From Chimonanthus salicifolius (lineage: Eukaryota > Streptophyta > Magnoliopsida > Laurales > Calycanthaceae): a DNA stretch of 64,000 nt. This document shows, piece by piece, positions 46,578 to 58,400 of this stretch. A program made the position numbers and the translations under genes. Position 1 is the first letter of the stretch. Each line of letters starts with the position of its first letter. The stretch spans positions 558,001 to 622,000 of the forward strand of contig CM023542.1 in assembly GCA_013350335.1 (NCBI GenBank). Direction: 5' to 3'. The notes below the pieces were generated by a model, which searched no databases, was not told where the DNA came from, and saw only the letters and a list, made by a program, of their open reading frames with translations.

Positions 46578-49500
46578 CTAAGATTCAGTTGTTGATGAGG
46601 CTGCATCATCTTTGTGTTTAACCATTCCTGAATCAACAAGAATGGGCACCTCTGCTGCAAGCCATGGAGCCAGACCTAAGCATAGTGCATGGGCGATTCC
46701 AAATCTGGGGCTGCAAAACCAGAACAAAACCAACAACCAATGAACGAAAGATATGCTCCACCAAATCAAATGATAAGTTTCACTAAACAAGTTGCTAAGG
46801 ATATGCTCCAAAAATCTAAAAGAAACAAGAGACGAAATCAAATAGATGCTACACCACTTTGGAGGTTATCTTGGTTTCAGCTAGTACTAGTTCACAACTG
46901 AGATGATAAATTTTTAAGTGCATATTAACAGTAGGAAGAATGATCTAAGCACTGAGTAGTACTGTTAATATGCAGTTAAAATTTATAAGTATAACAGGCT
47001 ATGGTGAAAACTGAAAACATAAGGATGGTTGACGGTTTCACGGCTTTTTGTCAATAACCAATTCATTCATGAGGCAGTTTTTTGTCTTGCCCGAATCACC
47101 ATCATTGTTTTTGTGCCTACCCCTGCTGAAAATGATAAAGTAAAGAAGGGGAGGAAATCACAAGAGAAGGAGCATCGATGATCGAAGTTAGAATTAATAC
47201 CAATTTTTTGCCCACAAAGGCTTGAAATGCACCGTCAAACAGATCTTCCCTCCTCTGTACATCTGCAAATCAAACCCAATAATGAGAAAAAAAAAAAAGA
47301 CAAAGGATGAATTCCTGAAGTCCCAATTCATACCTTCAGAGCAACAACGATAATATCATTATAATTATCATCCAAGTCATTTATCCTATCAATCTGGATT
47401 GAACTTTACATTTAGATTTGGTAAATAGTTTCCAGTGGCCAATTGCCTATTCGACACCCATGAGACTTGAACCCACAACCTTTAGGGGATGTTATAATTT
47501 TCAAGCTAAAGAAAATGAAGAGTATGGAAAATGAGACCCTTCCTCTCATCTTTCATGGAATAAAGGCTCTTTACAAGGAGGGCTAAAAATGAGACTTTTG
47601 CCCATTCTTCCTGTTAAAAGTAGAGATTGTAGTAAACTAGTCTTAGGATCAGTGGTTCTAAATCTTGCTTAGATTTTTCTAGAATTTTCTAATCCCATCT
47701 AAGTAGGTTTTGAGTTTAGTAGTTTCCCATTCAACTAATGTAAGGTCGGTCCATGTTTTGTTATAAATATGATGGGTTTTTTAATTGCATTTCATGAAGG
47801 TGGTAAAAGGGGCAGCAACATGTCACGGGTCGGGACTCCTTGACCGGACAAACACACGCGAAGGCCAGCATCGGTGCCAAAATTGTGGCACAAGGGACGA
47901 CCAAAGTCAAATAATAGAGGTTTTGGATGCATAGAATTTTCGGAATGCTCAAGAGAAGTCCAGAATGTGTGAGAAGAGTCCAGAACAACCCGAAAGGTTC
48001 CAGATGGTTTAAGAAGACTCCATTGTGCTAGAGAATTATAGTGATCTTTAGAAGATTGTAGAGTTGTAGAAGTGTATGGTGTGTTGTAGAAGTGTGCAGA
48101 ACTCTATGGAAGAATGTAGAATAGTGTGGAAGTGTAGAGATTCTTAGAGCATTTTAGAGTGTCCAGGAGTGTGTATAGACTGAAGTTGTTCTACGGCATG
48201 AAGCAACCACCTTGAGTATGGTACATGCAGATTGACAAATATAGGCTGCAGCAGGGATTTCAGAAGTGTCCTTACGAACATACTTTATATATCAAGTCAA
48301 ACTCTAATGGTGATTCAATCATTGTATGTTTATATGTAGATGACTTGATATTTACAGGAAATTGTCAATGGTTGTTTGCTTATTTCAGGAGATTATGAGT
48401 AAGCAGTTTGAGATGATTGACATAGGACTAATGCCCTATTTTCTTGAAATAAAGATGCAACAGGTTGAAGATGGCATCTTTATCTCCTGGAAGTATGTCA
48501 ATGATATGTTAAAGTAATTCAGGATGAAATCGCAGGCTTCAATCAGGCTCCAGCTGTAGAGCAACCAATAATGACAAAAGAAGGAAGTGAGAGTTGGCAC
48601 AACCAACCTATTTTAAAAGCATAATAGGCAGTCTACAATATTTGACTTCTACTAGGCCAGATATTGTTTATGAAGTGGGAATTATTGGTAGATTTATGGA
48701 GAAGCCTCACCTCTCACATTTGCAAGCGACAAAGAAGATTTTGAGGTACATCGGTGGTACTTGAGATCATAGTAATTTCTATAGCTACTCAGACAATTTC
48801 AGACTAGTTGGCTAATGGACAATGATTGGGCAGGAGATGTTGAAACATGGAAAAACACTTCTGGGTACGTTTTCTATATCGGTATTTTCATGGTCTCCAA
48901 AGAAGCAACAGGTGGTTCTGTTATCGACAACAGAAGCTGAGTATATGGCGGTATCCTCCCCAGCATGTCAAGTAGTTTGGCTTTTGCATGATGATCAATG
49001 AGTTGAAGCAAGAGAAAGAAGATTCTACGAAGATTTTGTGTGATAAGCAGTCAGCTATCACAATAACTACGAATCCAGTGTTTTATGCTAAGAGCAAGCA
49101 CATAGACATCAAGTATCACTACATTCAAGAGCTAGTGAAATATGGTAAGATCAAGAACGAGTTTTGCAGGTGTGAAGACCAAGTTAAAAATATTCTAACG
49201 AGCCATTGAAGGCAGATTCATTCATGTTGAAGATGATACTTGGTGTGGTTGAGTTTAAAGATCAGGTAAGAGAGACTGTTAAAAATAGAGATTATGGTAA
49301 ACTGATCTTAGGATAGGTGGTTCTAAATCTTGCTTTGATTTTCTAGATTTCTAATCCCACCAGACCAGGTTTTAAGTTTAGCAATTTCCCATTCAACTAA
49401 TGGTAAGCTCGGTCCATATCTTGTTATAAATATGTTAGTTTTCTGTATTGTATTTCATGAAGTTAATGTTAGGGCAATGTCAGCTGGGGTTTAGAAGTAG

Positions 49501-50545
49501 GGCACATTGGTCTCTCCTTCATCCCTCCCCTTTCTCTCAATAGCATATTGTCACCATATGTTGTTGTGCATGTAGTTGTCCTTTAGTGCATGACACATGC
49601 AACAAAAAAGATTCCACCTTGTGCAAGTGGTTTGAAATTTTAGAATGTTTTGAGTTTCCAACATCTGTGCACCGTAGCACATCTTTGGTTCAGGCTTCTT
49701 GAGTTGGCTCATCGTCGTACACTGGATTATCGAGTGGCATCATAGCACACATATTGAGACCAATATGTTCAGATCTAGGAGCCTAAGTTTGCTTTCAACA
49801 CTTCCAAGGAATCGATTTCTCATGGCGGGATACAAAAATTTAGAGGAAAAGAAGAAGGTATTACTCACTCGCCAAGACAATGCTCCATTCACTCTTGATG
49901 AATATAAATATTTTGAGTTTTTGACACAAACAACAAAAACATCGGGTTTCCACGGCCTAACATGAAGCTGGATTTCATAACTATGTTGTATCACATTAAT
50001 CAAACATAAACAAAAAATTTCAATGAAATTGCTCTCCTTGAGGAAATAGAGAAACAACCTCCTAGGATGTAACAATAACAAAACACACATAACTCGTAAA
50101 AGTGAAGTATTTTAATTGAATCAAAATAAAACAAATGGTTATTGTGTGTGTGCGCGCATTTGTGTGTGAGAGAGAGAGAAGTTGGGAATAAGTGGGAAAG
50201 AAGAATTAAAACCTTGTGGGTCTTGCCATCAAGTTCAGGGAGCTCAATCTCGGGTGCCGTTGCAGGATAAGTGACGGGGATGTCAAATTGGAGGTCGAAT
50301 TCGTACTTGAGAAGGTTGTGGACGTACCAGCACTTGCCGACCCAACGAGTGCCCTCTGCGTTGGCAGCGGAAATACGGAACCAGTCGTTGTCCTTGGACT
50401 TGTTCATAGAGGTATAGGCGATGAGTGCCCTGTACTCTTCCTTGAGCCGCTGCGTCCACGCCGCCCCATCTCTTGGCCCCGCCTTCGTTGTCAGCAGCGG
50501 TATCTGCGTTAGCGTCGACTTGGTGCTCGGATCCCACCCTTCCAT
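46578..50545 (-). CDS. UFC1: Ubiquitin-fold modifier-conjugating enzyme 1 (UFC1)
   Basis: E2 enzyme of the UFM1 pathway: it takes UFM1 from UBA5 as a thioester and passes it on with UFL1, acting on ribosomes at the ER and in ER quality control. Three exons: 50213-50545, 47201-47262, 46578-46710. They sum to 528 nt, a 175-residue protein, matching the family's usual 167-175. Start is MEGWDPSTK; conserved blocks are [59 protein letters not shown], and [20 protein letters not shown] containing the catalytic Cys119. The C-terminus ([20 protein letters not shown]) is the UFC1-specific end followed by a polar tail. Junctions are GT/AG, with the intron 1 donor GTTTTA on the weak side. Intron 1 is 2.95 kb and holds a Copia remnant and a SINE-like repeat. 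The gene appears intact. Confidence 0.96.
47338..47525 (-). mobile_element. SINE-like repeat, second family, copy A
   Basis: On the minus strand it starts near TTAGCTTGAAAA (A-box-like), has a clear B box (GTGGGTTCAAGTCTC), and ends with ATCCAGATTGATAGGATAAATGACTTGG, a tail similar to the Au-type SINE 3' end. A second copy with the same order of words is at 56530-56690. It lies in UFC1 intron 1. Confidence 0.55.
47612..49462 (+). mobile_element. Internally deleted Ty1/Copia element with both LTRs, in UFC1 intron 1
   Basis: Two direct repeats beginning TGTTAAAA lie at 47612-47799 and 49277-49462 and share GGTTCTAAATCTTGC, CCCATTCAACTAATG and GTTATAAATATG (a TATA-like box). A purine tract (AAGAGAGAC) precedes the right LTR. 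The interior encodes on the plus strand pieces of Copia RT ([12 protein letters not shown] near 48330) and RNase H ([25 protein letters not shown] at 48988-49209), with stops. Region 47800-48180 is not pol-like; it includes degenerate repeats of GTAGAAGTGT. The LTRs differ noticeably, so it is old. No target duplication was recognised. Confidence 0.82.
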
Positions 50546-51216
50546 CTCTCAATTCTCAATCTTCTCCACCAATCGCCCTTACAAATCCAAACCCTACTAT
50601 GCAAATCCTTTCTTGGCCACGTCCGGCCTGAAGCGCCCATTTGTAATTTTAAATCGGCCGAGTTAAGACTGTCAGGGCACGTTTGCAGTGAAAAATGGAT
50701 AGTAACTTTTATTCATCCTATCTTTTAATCTAAATTTATTTGTTTATCAATGACCAACTAATAACCTATTTAATAAAGAAGTAAAATTTAGATCAAGTAT
50801 GAATTGAATTAACCTGGTAGGATAAATAATTTAGAATTAGATCAACTTACTTATGACTATTTTGATTGGACAAACCATTAAATTAGTGGGTCAAATTTTG
50901 AGGTCGAGCCCAAATTACAATCAAACACCCTGAACTCGAGTCCAATTATGAGTCAACTTGAATTAGCCAAACCTAAACGCATTCCGAATTATATTTGTAA
51001 AACCCAAGCATGAAATACATGTAAAGGCTTTTGGGCCTATAATGGAGTTTTTTGTATTATTATTCTATTAAGATATTAATGATACTATACACAAAATATA
51101 ATTAAAAAAATTGATTTTAAAAACTCATACTTCTTTCTATAAACGTTAGCCGACCATAATTCAATATCATGCTTGATATGTCCGGCCTAAAAACTAAATT
51201 TGATTGGAGCTTGGTT
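50546..51216. other. UFC1 5' flank and degenerate repeat
   Basis: Promoter side of UFC1. From about 50860 the sequence is a degenerate low-order repeat rich in GAGTC, CAACTTG and CAAATT words. Similar text resumes at 54340 beyond the LTR, as expected if the LTR split it. Confidence 0.5.
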
Positions 51217-52860
51217 TAACTTGTCACGCCCCGACCCGAAGGGTGGGCCCGGAACGCGACTGGTGTTTTTTTTTTTTTAAAGATAAGTAAACTAAACCAC
51301 AAGCATTCTTACTGGACCGGATCAACAGTTAGGTCCAGCGGTTACACATTAACCCATCATGTGGACTCAAACATGTACCATATGCTTCCCCCATAAAATA
51401 GATATAAACATATCAATAACATCCACTCATAATATGATCAAATAGAAACCAACATTGATTAATCATTCATTGTCACAACAAAAGGACTACAGCAACGTCG
51501 TAGTCTCGATACAATAATGATTTTAAAGAGTTAAGTACATAACCGGTACTTTACAAAACAGGGTTCCAAGAACCAGAAAGCACAAATAAGGGTATTCCCC
51601 CTTCAGGGGAATCCCAAACCACCATCGCAGCTTAACCATCTTAAGTCTGAAAGAGAGGGTCCTCCTCCTTGGGTTCAACGCCTGAAAGGTGAGTGGTGTG
51701 AGCTAACTAATCCAGTGAAGGAAATATAACAATGCACATTAATTCAATAATAAAACAGGTTAGCAACAGTTTAATATCATATGCTTGATAACAATAAGCA
51801 TAATATCAAATAATATAACAACATCATTTAAACCACTGCCATTATCCACCGTAACGCCTGCAGACTACGCTGAGACCAGTATTAAGTCCCGACACGGTCA
51901 AAATACATCCTTGCAAGTACATCTCCGGCTCTAACTTAGCCGATACTGACACCCTCAAGTCAGCAACTGACGACAGCATGGTCCGCCCATGGTCCAATAG
52001 ACATAAACCATCTCTCATATGGCCGATATTGGTTCAATAGCCTAGGTACGTGGAAGCAGTCTTACATACTCATACGATCAACATCGTAATATTTCAATCA
52101 ACATCAGCACTCTTACCGTAGTGCATCGTGTATAGGCACATGGGTGGGTTCATCAAAATTGAAACCACTCATTGTTCAATACTTATCTCATCATAACACC
52201 TGTTTACAAAATCTGCAGAGTTAAGTTCCCTCACCGTTATGTGTGGTTTACGCGGTCTCTGTTCAAACAACATACAAGTGCACAATCAATATACAGATTA
52301 AATACATACACACGAGTAGTATTTGAAAATCACACGTTTTCCCACAAAATATCCAGGGTTCATAGAATTGAGTCTCCTACTTGGTTTCTATCCTTTTTAA
52401 ATCATCCACAAGATAATAATATAGTAAAAAGGGGCTCAGTCCAAACTCATATTGTCTTCTGGGCATAGACCAGATTGACTTATTGAATTAGGTCTAGATC
52501 CTCGGGTCACTTCTCGGTTGTCTTCTGGATAGGACCAGATCTGACATTTTGAGTAGGCCTCGAGGTCACTCAGTGGCCGACTATGTAGCGTCGGCCTGAA
52601 AGTGAATCACTCAGTGCCCGACCAATAGGATCGGCCTGGAAGCGGATACAATAGTATTTACACTATAAGTAATAAGAGAAGAGGGTTAGTACAATTTTAA
52701 TTAACAAAAAGGGTACTAATCATCACATCACATAATCTAATGAAATAATAATTTTTTTTTGAATAAAATTATAATATTTATTTATTTAATTATTTATTCA
52801 TTTTTTTTTCAATGGTAACCAACATTAAAAATGACAAGCAACAATAATATCAAATAAAAA

Positions 52861-52891
<31 letters not shown>

Positions 52892-54339
52892 TGAATAAAA
52901 TAATAATATTTATTTATTTAATTATTTATTCATTTTTTTTTTAAAAGGAACCAACATTTCAAATTATAAGCAACTATGATCTCAAATAAAAATATTTTTT
53001 TCTTTTTTTTTCCTTTTTTTTTTTTCTTCTTCTTCCCTGACAGCAGACAGTGAACGGCCGTAACAGTAAAACCGAAAATGGAAAAAAGGGGGTTTTCTGA
53101 ACTTGGTTTTTACATCTGACCGGTCCGATGGATTCCTCCGGGAGTCCTCTTTCCATAGGGAGAGGTTTGGAGCTTTGAAACTCAGTAAGCCATCCGATCT
53201 TAACACGGAAGCTCATTGATACGAGGAACCCTAGAATTTTCCCTAAATTTTGAAATCGTTTTTCTCACTGAAAACAGAGCCAAATTCAAAAAATTTTGAT
53301 TCAAAACCGATCGAAATTGAAAGGGGAATGCAGTTGTTACCTTGGATTGAATTCCTGGACTGAAAATCTGGATTTTTGAAAAATTTTCCTTCAAAGCTTC
53401 GGTTTGACTAAAACAGAGAGGCACGGCAAGGGGTATTGGTCTGGTAACAGAGAGCAGAGAGGGAGAAGAGAAGATGCAAAACTTGCTGGGAGTTCAATCG
53501 ATCGAAGAAGGCCTCAATTTATAGGTTTTTTGGTCGGAAATCAGATGGGACGGGACGACGGGAGATCTGATGATGACCGAAAATCCGGCCGAACGGCAGT
53601 GCACGCGCCTGCATGGCGTGTGCACAATTTCTCTGCTGTTTACAGATCAGTCCCTTAACAGTTTCTGAATTTCACATAAGCCCTGGTTTTAATAAAAACC
53701 AATTTTTAAACTAAAAGTAATAAATTAAAAACTTAAAAAACCTGATCCAACCTTACAGATATGTTGGGTTTTAAAAATCTTAATCACCATCAAAATTTTG
53801 GAATTTAACTCTTATTAAAAACCATTTATTTAAATAAAAACCATAAATTTACACTATTTACTTAAATAAAGAATTGTTAAAATAAACAATTTAGAAACAT
53901 CATTTTGAGATGAAATGAAATAACTAGACCATTCTTAAAATGGTCTACCATAAAATACAAATTTCAAATTTTATTTCATTCTCAAAACCCTTTAAAATAA
54001 TTAATACTCCCTTTCGGGGTTTTGACGGGCGGGATTTAAATACTATTTTCTGAAAATAAATTCATTTTAAAATCAGAAATACAAATCCTTTATTTAGGAG
54101 AACATTATTTACCAATAATATACGCATATCAACAATATTTTAAAAAATATATACACAACAAGTGGTAAATTACCAAAATGCCCCTCCAGTTCGACGAGCT
54201 GAATCACTGAGTTTTCGGGCTCAGATTGGGCCAAACCTAGGCTTTCCTCAAAGCCCTAACCAAAATCTCCGAGATTAATCGGTTAAACAGGATTAACAAG
54301 CTAAAACACGCCTAATCTGGGGCAGGGTATTACATAACC
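51217..54339. mobile_element. Probable 3.1-kb solo LTR (TGTCACGCCCC ... AGGGTATTACA)
   Basis: The segment 51222-54334 starts TGTCACGCCCCGACCCG and ends GGGGCAGGGTATTACA, giving TGT...ACA termini as in LTRs. The flanks are TAACT (51217-51221) and TAACC (54335-54339), a 5-bp duplication with one mismatch. No gag/pol interior or second LTR is present. The first 1.4 kb contains words (ACTGGACCGGATCAACAG, GTGAGCTAAC) that I associate with long plant LTRs. Inside are a duplicated TTTATTTATTTAATTATTTATTCA block (52775-52803 and 52905-52940), a (TA)n run at 52860-52881 and a diverged repeat of CACTCAGTG(G/C)CCGAC. The orientation is undetermined. Confidence 0.65.
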
Positions 54340-55436
54340 CAACTTCTTTTTTTTCTTTTTGAGTTTTTTAGGCTCAGGTCAAACCCATGTTGCACCCCTA
54401 TTTAGATTGATTGAACTTTTAATAAATACGGCAAGTAAGGTCAACTCGTTTAAGCTTGGTCATTTACTCAAATCGAGTTGATCCATTTAACAAATAAGAT
54501 ATGACATAGTGGCGCAATCTATTTTGTAAATAAGTTGAGTTTAGTCAATTCATTTAATCTTAATTGGGGCAAATTAGTCCATTTAAGATTGGTCAACCTA
54601 TTTAAACTTCGCTGGTCACGATAGGAAAAAAATTAAACTATTTTCCCAGAAAAATGTAGCCTTGAGAATCTTAGATTTCTTAAAAAAAAATTGTGAAAAA
54701 ATATGAAAAAATCTTTCCTAGGAAAATGAAATTTTCTTAAGAAAATATATGCAAACATACTTCTAAAGTGGCGAGTCAAATCTTATACTGAACATAGACA
54801 TATGAAACTATTATATTCTTAAAAAAAGGGACTCAGTGAATTTTATAGTACTTAATTTTAAAATAAAAAAATTATTTAATAATAATTTTAATATTATAAT
54901 TAACATAATAGAAAGAAAACAAACAAACTAAGATTAGATCTAAATTTAAAAAAGAAAATAATACTTCAAATTATTTAAATTCATCAATAAATAGCTCCAC
55001 CCCACCCCTCCTTTCTCATCAATCTGAGTACTCTGTCCAGGCAGTGGTTCCACCCCTCCTTTCTCATAAAAAAAACCAGTTCACATGATTTCTCTTTTAT
55101 TCGGACATCCTTCAAGAATATTCAATCTTTCAGAAAAATGATAAATAAATAATCCAACAAAGTAAGTCGTTAGAAGTTCAATACGAAAATAAATTTAGAT
55201 AAATTAGATATATTAATGTAGATAGATAGGCCAGGAACTGCAAAGATTAATCCCTTTTTATATCAAATAAGGTTTCTCAATCTTCTACGCCGCACATGTC
55301 AAGGATGCAAACCACCTCACCAACCCATACATTATTCCCCTAAGGAAAAAATAAACAGTATCTAGTATGAATATAATTCTGTTAAAATATTACATTCTTG
55401 CCGGTGAGAAATTTCTCAATTACAGGCGACAGATAA
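54340..55436. other. Spacer downstream of SEC63
   Basis: AT-rich spacer with the continued degenerate repeat (to about 54620). The SEC63 3' untranslated region lies at its right end. No gene is recognised. Confidence 0.5.
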
Positions 55437-58400
55437 TCACTCTTCACCAGAGCCTGAACCTTCAGCACTTGAACTACCTTCATTCCCATGAGCAGTGCCA
55501 TTGGCCAACTTACCTTTGTTCTTATCCTTACCATCATCGTCGTCTTCACTGTACTCACTCTCGTAATCATCATATTCTTCTTCTCCCTCTTCCTCTTCTT
55601 CCTCAATCCCATCATCCACAAAAGGTCCCTCTTCCGCAATAATCCCCCTCGTTCCTGCCCGGCTCCGTTTCAAGACCTTCAATTTCAAATTCGTCTTCTT
55701 GTCACAACCAATCCATGCATCACACAAACAGTAGGAAGTCAGATTATAGTTCCCTTCTGCAGGTGCCTGGAACTTGCCCATAACAAGCCTTGATCCATTC
55801 CTCACTTTGTCAACTGCTTCTCTCACCGCAGCACCTATTTCCTTCACATTTGCACCCGATCCCTCCTTTGTCTCTTGAATGGCCTTTGAGGCAGCTGTAA
55901 CAGCAGCAGCTTCATCCATAACCACTTTCTGAGACATCCAAACATCATTTGACACAGGGTCTGCAAGAAGCAACCAGAAGTTCTCTTCCTTGTGGAAAGG
56001 GAAGTAAGGAGCATGGGGAAGGGCACCCACCAGTCCGTTACCACGCTTAAGAGATACCCAAGCATACATAGTGACAATATCACCTTCTTGTATGCCTTCT
56101 TCACCTTCTGTCTCAAATGTAACATCAATCGTTATGGAAGGTATCATTTCAAGTACCATGTCCACATCTAGCGCTTCAGCAGCAGAGAATCCTGCAGTCT
56201 GCTTTAGCAGTTCAGCTCGCACCTCGGGGGTGATGTCTCTCAGCTCTTGAAACGTGCGCACTTTCTACAAAAGGAAAATTAGAGAGTTGCAAATTAAAAT
56301 AAGCTAAAGGAAGCAACAAACAAATGCAATTTGATAAACTAATGAAGATGAATCTGAAGTCCAAACAAAATCTTTACTATAAACCTGGGCAAGTGAAATG
56401 TCTTCACTGACAGACATACAAGAGAAGACACAAGGCCCATAACACGACAACACATCCCCATAAAAAAAAAAGGGAAAGAAAAACATATTGTTTACCTTTA
56501 ATAGTTCATAGAGTCTTAAAGGTTATATATATACCATCATCATCACCTAAGCCATTTATCCCCATCAATCCGGGGTTGGCCTTTAATTTGGATTTAGCAA
56601 ACTGTTAACATGGGCTGACTGCCTATCTAATGCCATGGAGCTTGAACCACCACCTTTAGGTTGTAACAACAATCCTTTGTCAAATTGTATGTATATATAT
56701 AGGTCTAGCAAAAGCCTCTGAGATGAAAAACCTATGTGTTCTGACAGGCTGTGTCAATGGTAAGCCCCGCCTGATGATCACAATTTTTTTATGGATTGAT
56801 AGATTATCATGAAGTCTATCATACTATAAAAAATGGGACACATGAATTATGTTAGCCCTTCATTTTTAAGATTAAAATGAGACATTGGATAAATATTTTG
56901 ACCTATCTTGATCAATCCAGTGGTGAGAATGTATCAAATAAAAATTATAAATAGTTAGATTTAAGTTGGAGAAAGAAAAGAATAATTTTAATGAACTAAA
57001 TTTGATAGTGAATAGTTCCCATGTGGAGCCCATTAGGACTCCTTTGATATATTATATTGCATCATTTGATGGATTGTCAGATTCAGAAATATGTTTTCCT
57101 TCGAGCCAATTCCTATCAACTATGAAGTAGTATCAAATTGGTGGGATTTTGAAGCAATTTCAACTGAACCATATGTTGCCTTCGAGCTTGAGCCTAAGGG
57201 GAATAGACTAGATTTCTTTGAGGCCTAAAATTGCAAAAGATTCCTCTTATCCGTCTAAACAAGAGTCTGTAGCTCGGTAAGGGTTCATCATTGCCACCAA
57301 AAGGATGTGGGTTCCAGTGTCACAGATTTCAAATAAGCAATCCCGACCCATATAGAAGAAAAGAAGGCCGAATTCAGTTGAGTGATAACGCTAGATGGAT
57401 GGAAAAATGTCTCTGATCTCTATGAATGAAAATAAATTTGCCAATACTCTCCTTGGTAGCAATAATTGGGGGTAGAGTCCACAAACAAATCCAACTTTGT
57501 CAACCTTGAGACAAATTGTTCCAATGAGCCAGGCCAAAAACTTGATATGGGTCGCAGCCCATTGTAATGAAAATGGTAGTTGAGTAGGAGACATTAATCA
57601 ATACATGTGGAAGTAGGGTAGACTGCTGCGTCTTCAAAAAGAGGACATCAAAGTTAAGTACTATCTTAGAAGAGATTGATTAATACATCTAGAAGTTGGG
57701 CAGACTTCTTCTTCATGTGGGCCTTCTCTTTTCCTTCTTCACAACTAGGTTGAGGATTGCTTGAGGAATGGGGTCCGAAGGTACATGGGAGTGGTTAGGG
57801 GTGCTTGGAGATGATACATTTGCATGGCTATACCTTTGGGATATTCTCATAAAATGGGTGTTGCCCCACAGCATACTGCATAGAACGTTTTTTTAGTCCT
57901 ATTCAGTATCTCATCAATAGCTATCATTCCATCCATCTATCAAGGGTCAGTTTTTTTTTTTTGAATTCTACTTCTCAATTTGACCCTATCATAAACCAAA
58001 ATGTTCGTCACCCCATACTCTATGATGTCTTTCTTCATGCCTTCTATGTTTTCAATGGTCTACCTCTATTTCTTGTACCTTCGATTTGTAACCTCTCAAC
58101 TCATACTAAGGGCATCTTTGGTCTTCTACTGACATGACCAAACCACCTTAAATGAGTTCCTCTCATTTTATCTCTCAACATTCTTTTTAAAGTCTTCTTA
58201 ATATAGTAATTTCTAACTCTATCATTTAAAGTTAATCCACCCATCCATTGTAAGATGCCTATCTCTATTAAAATTTTACAAGTCAAAAAGAAGAAGAAAA
58301 AAAAGCAACATGAACTGGTCAATATAAAGTGTAGACCAAAATCGGAGTGCCACAGCAAAAAGCAACAAGAAATTAGTCACCATTTAGTGTCCTTTCATGC

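Noticed and set aside
55367..55793. Plus-strand frames rich in His, Ser and Phe
   Set aside because: Antisense shadows of the acidic C-terminal exon of SEC63.
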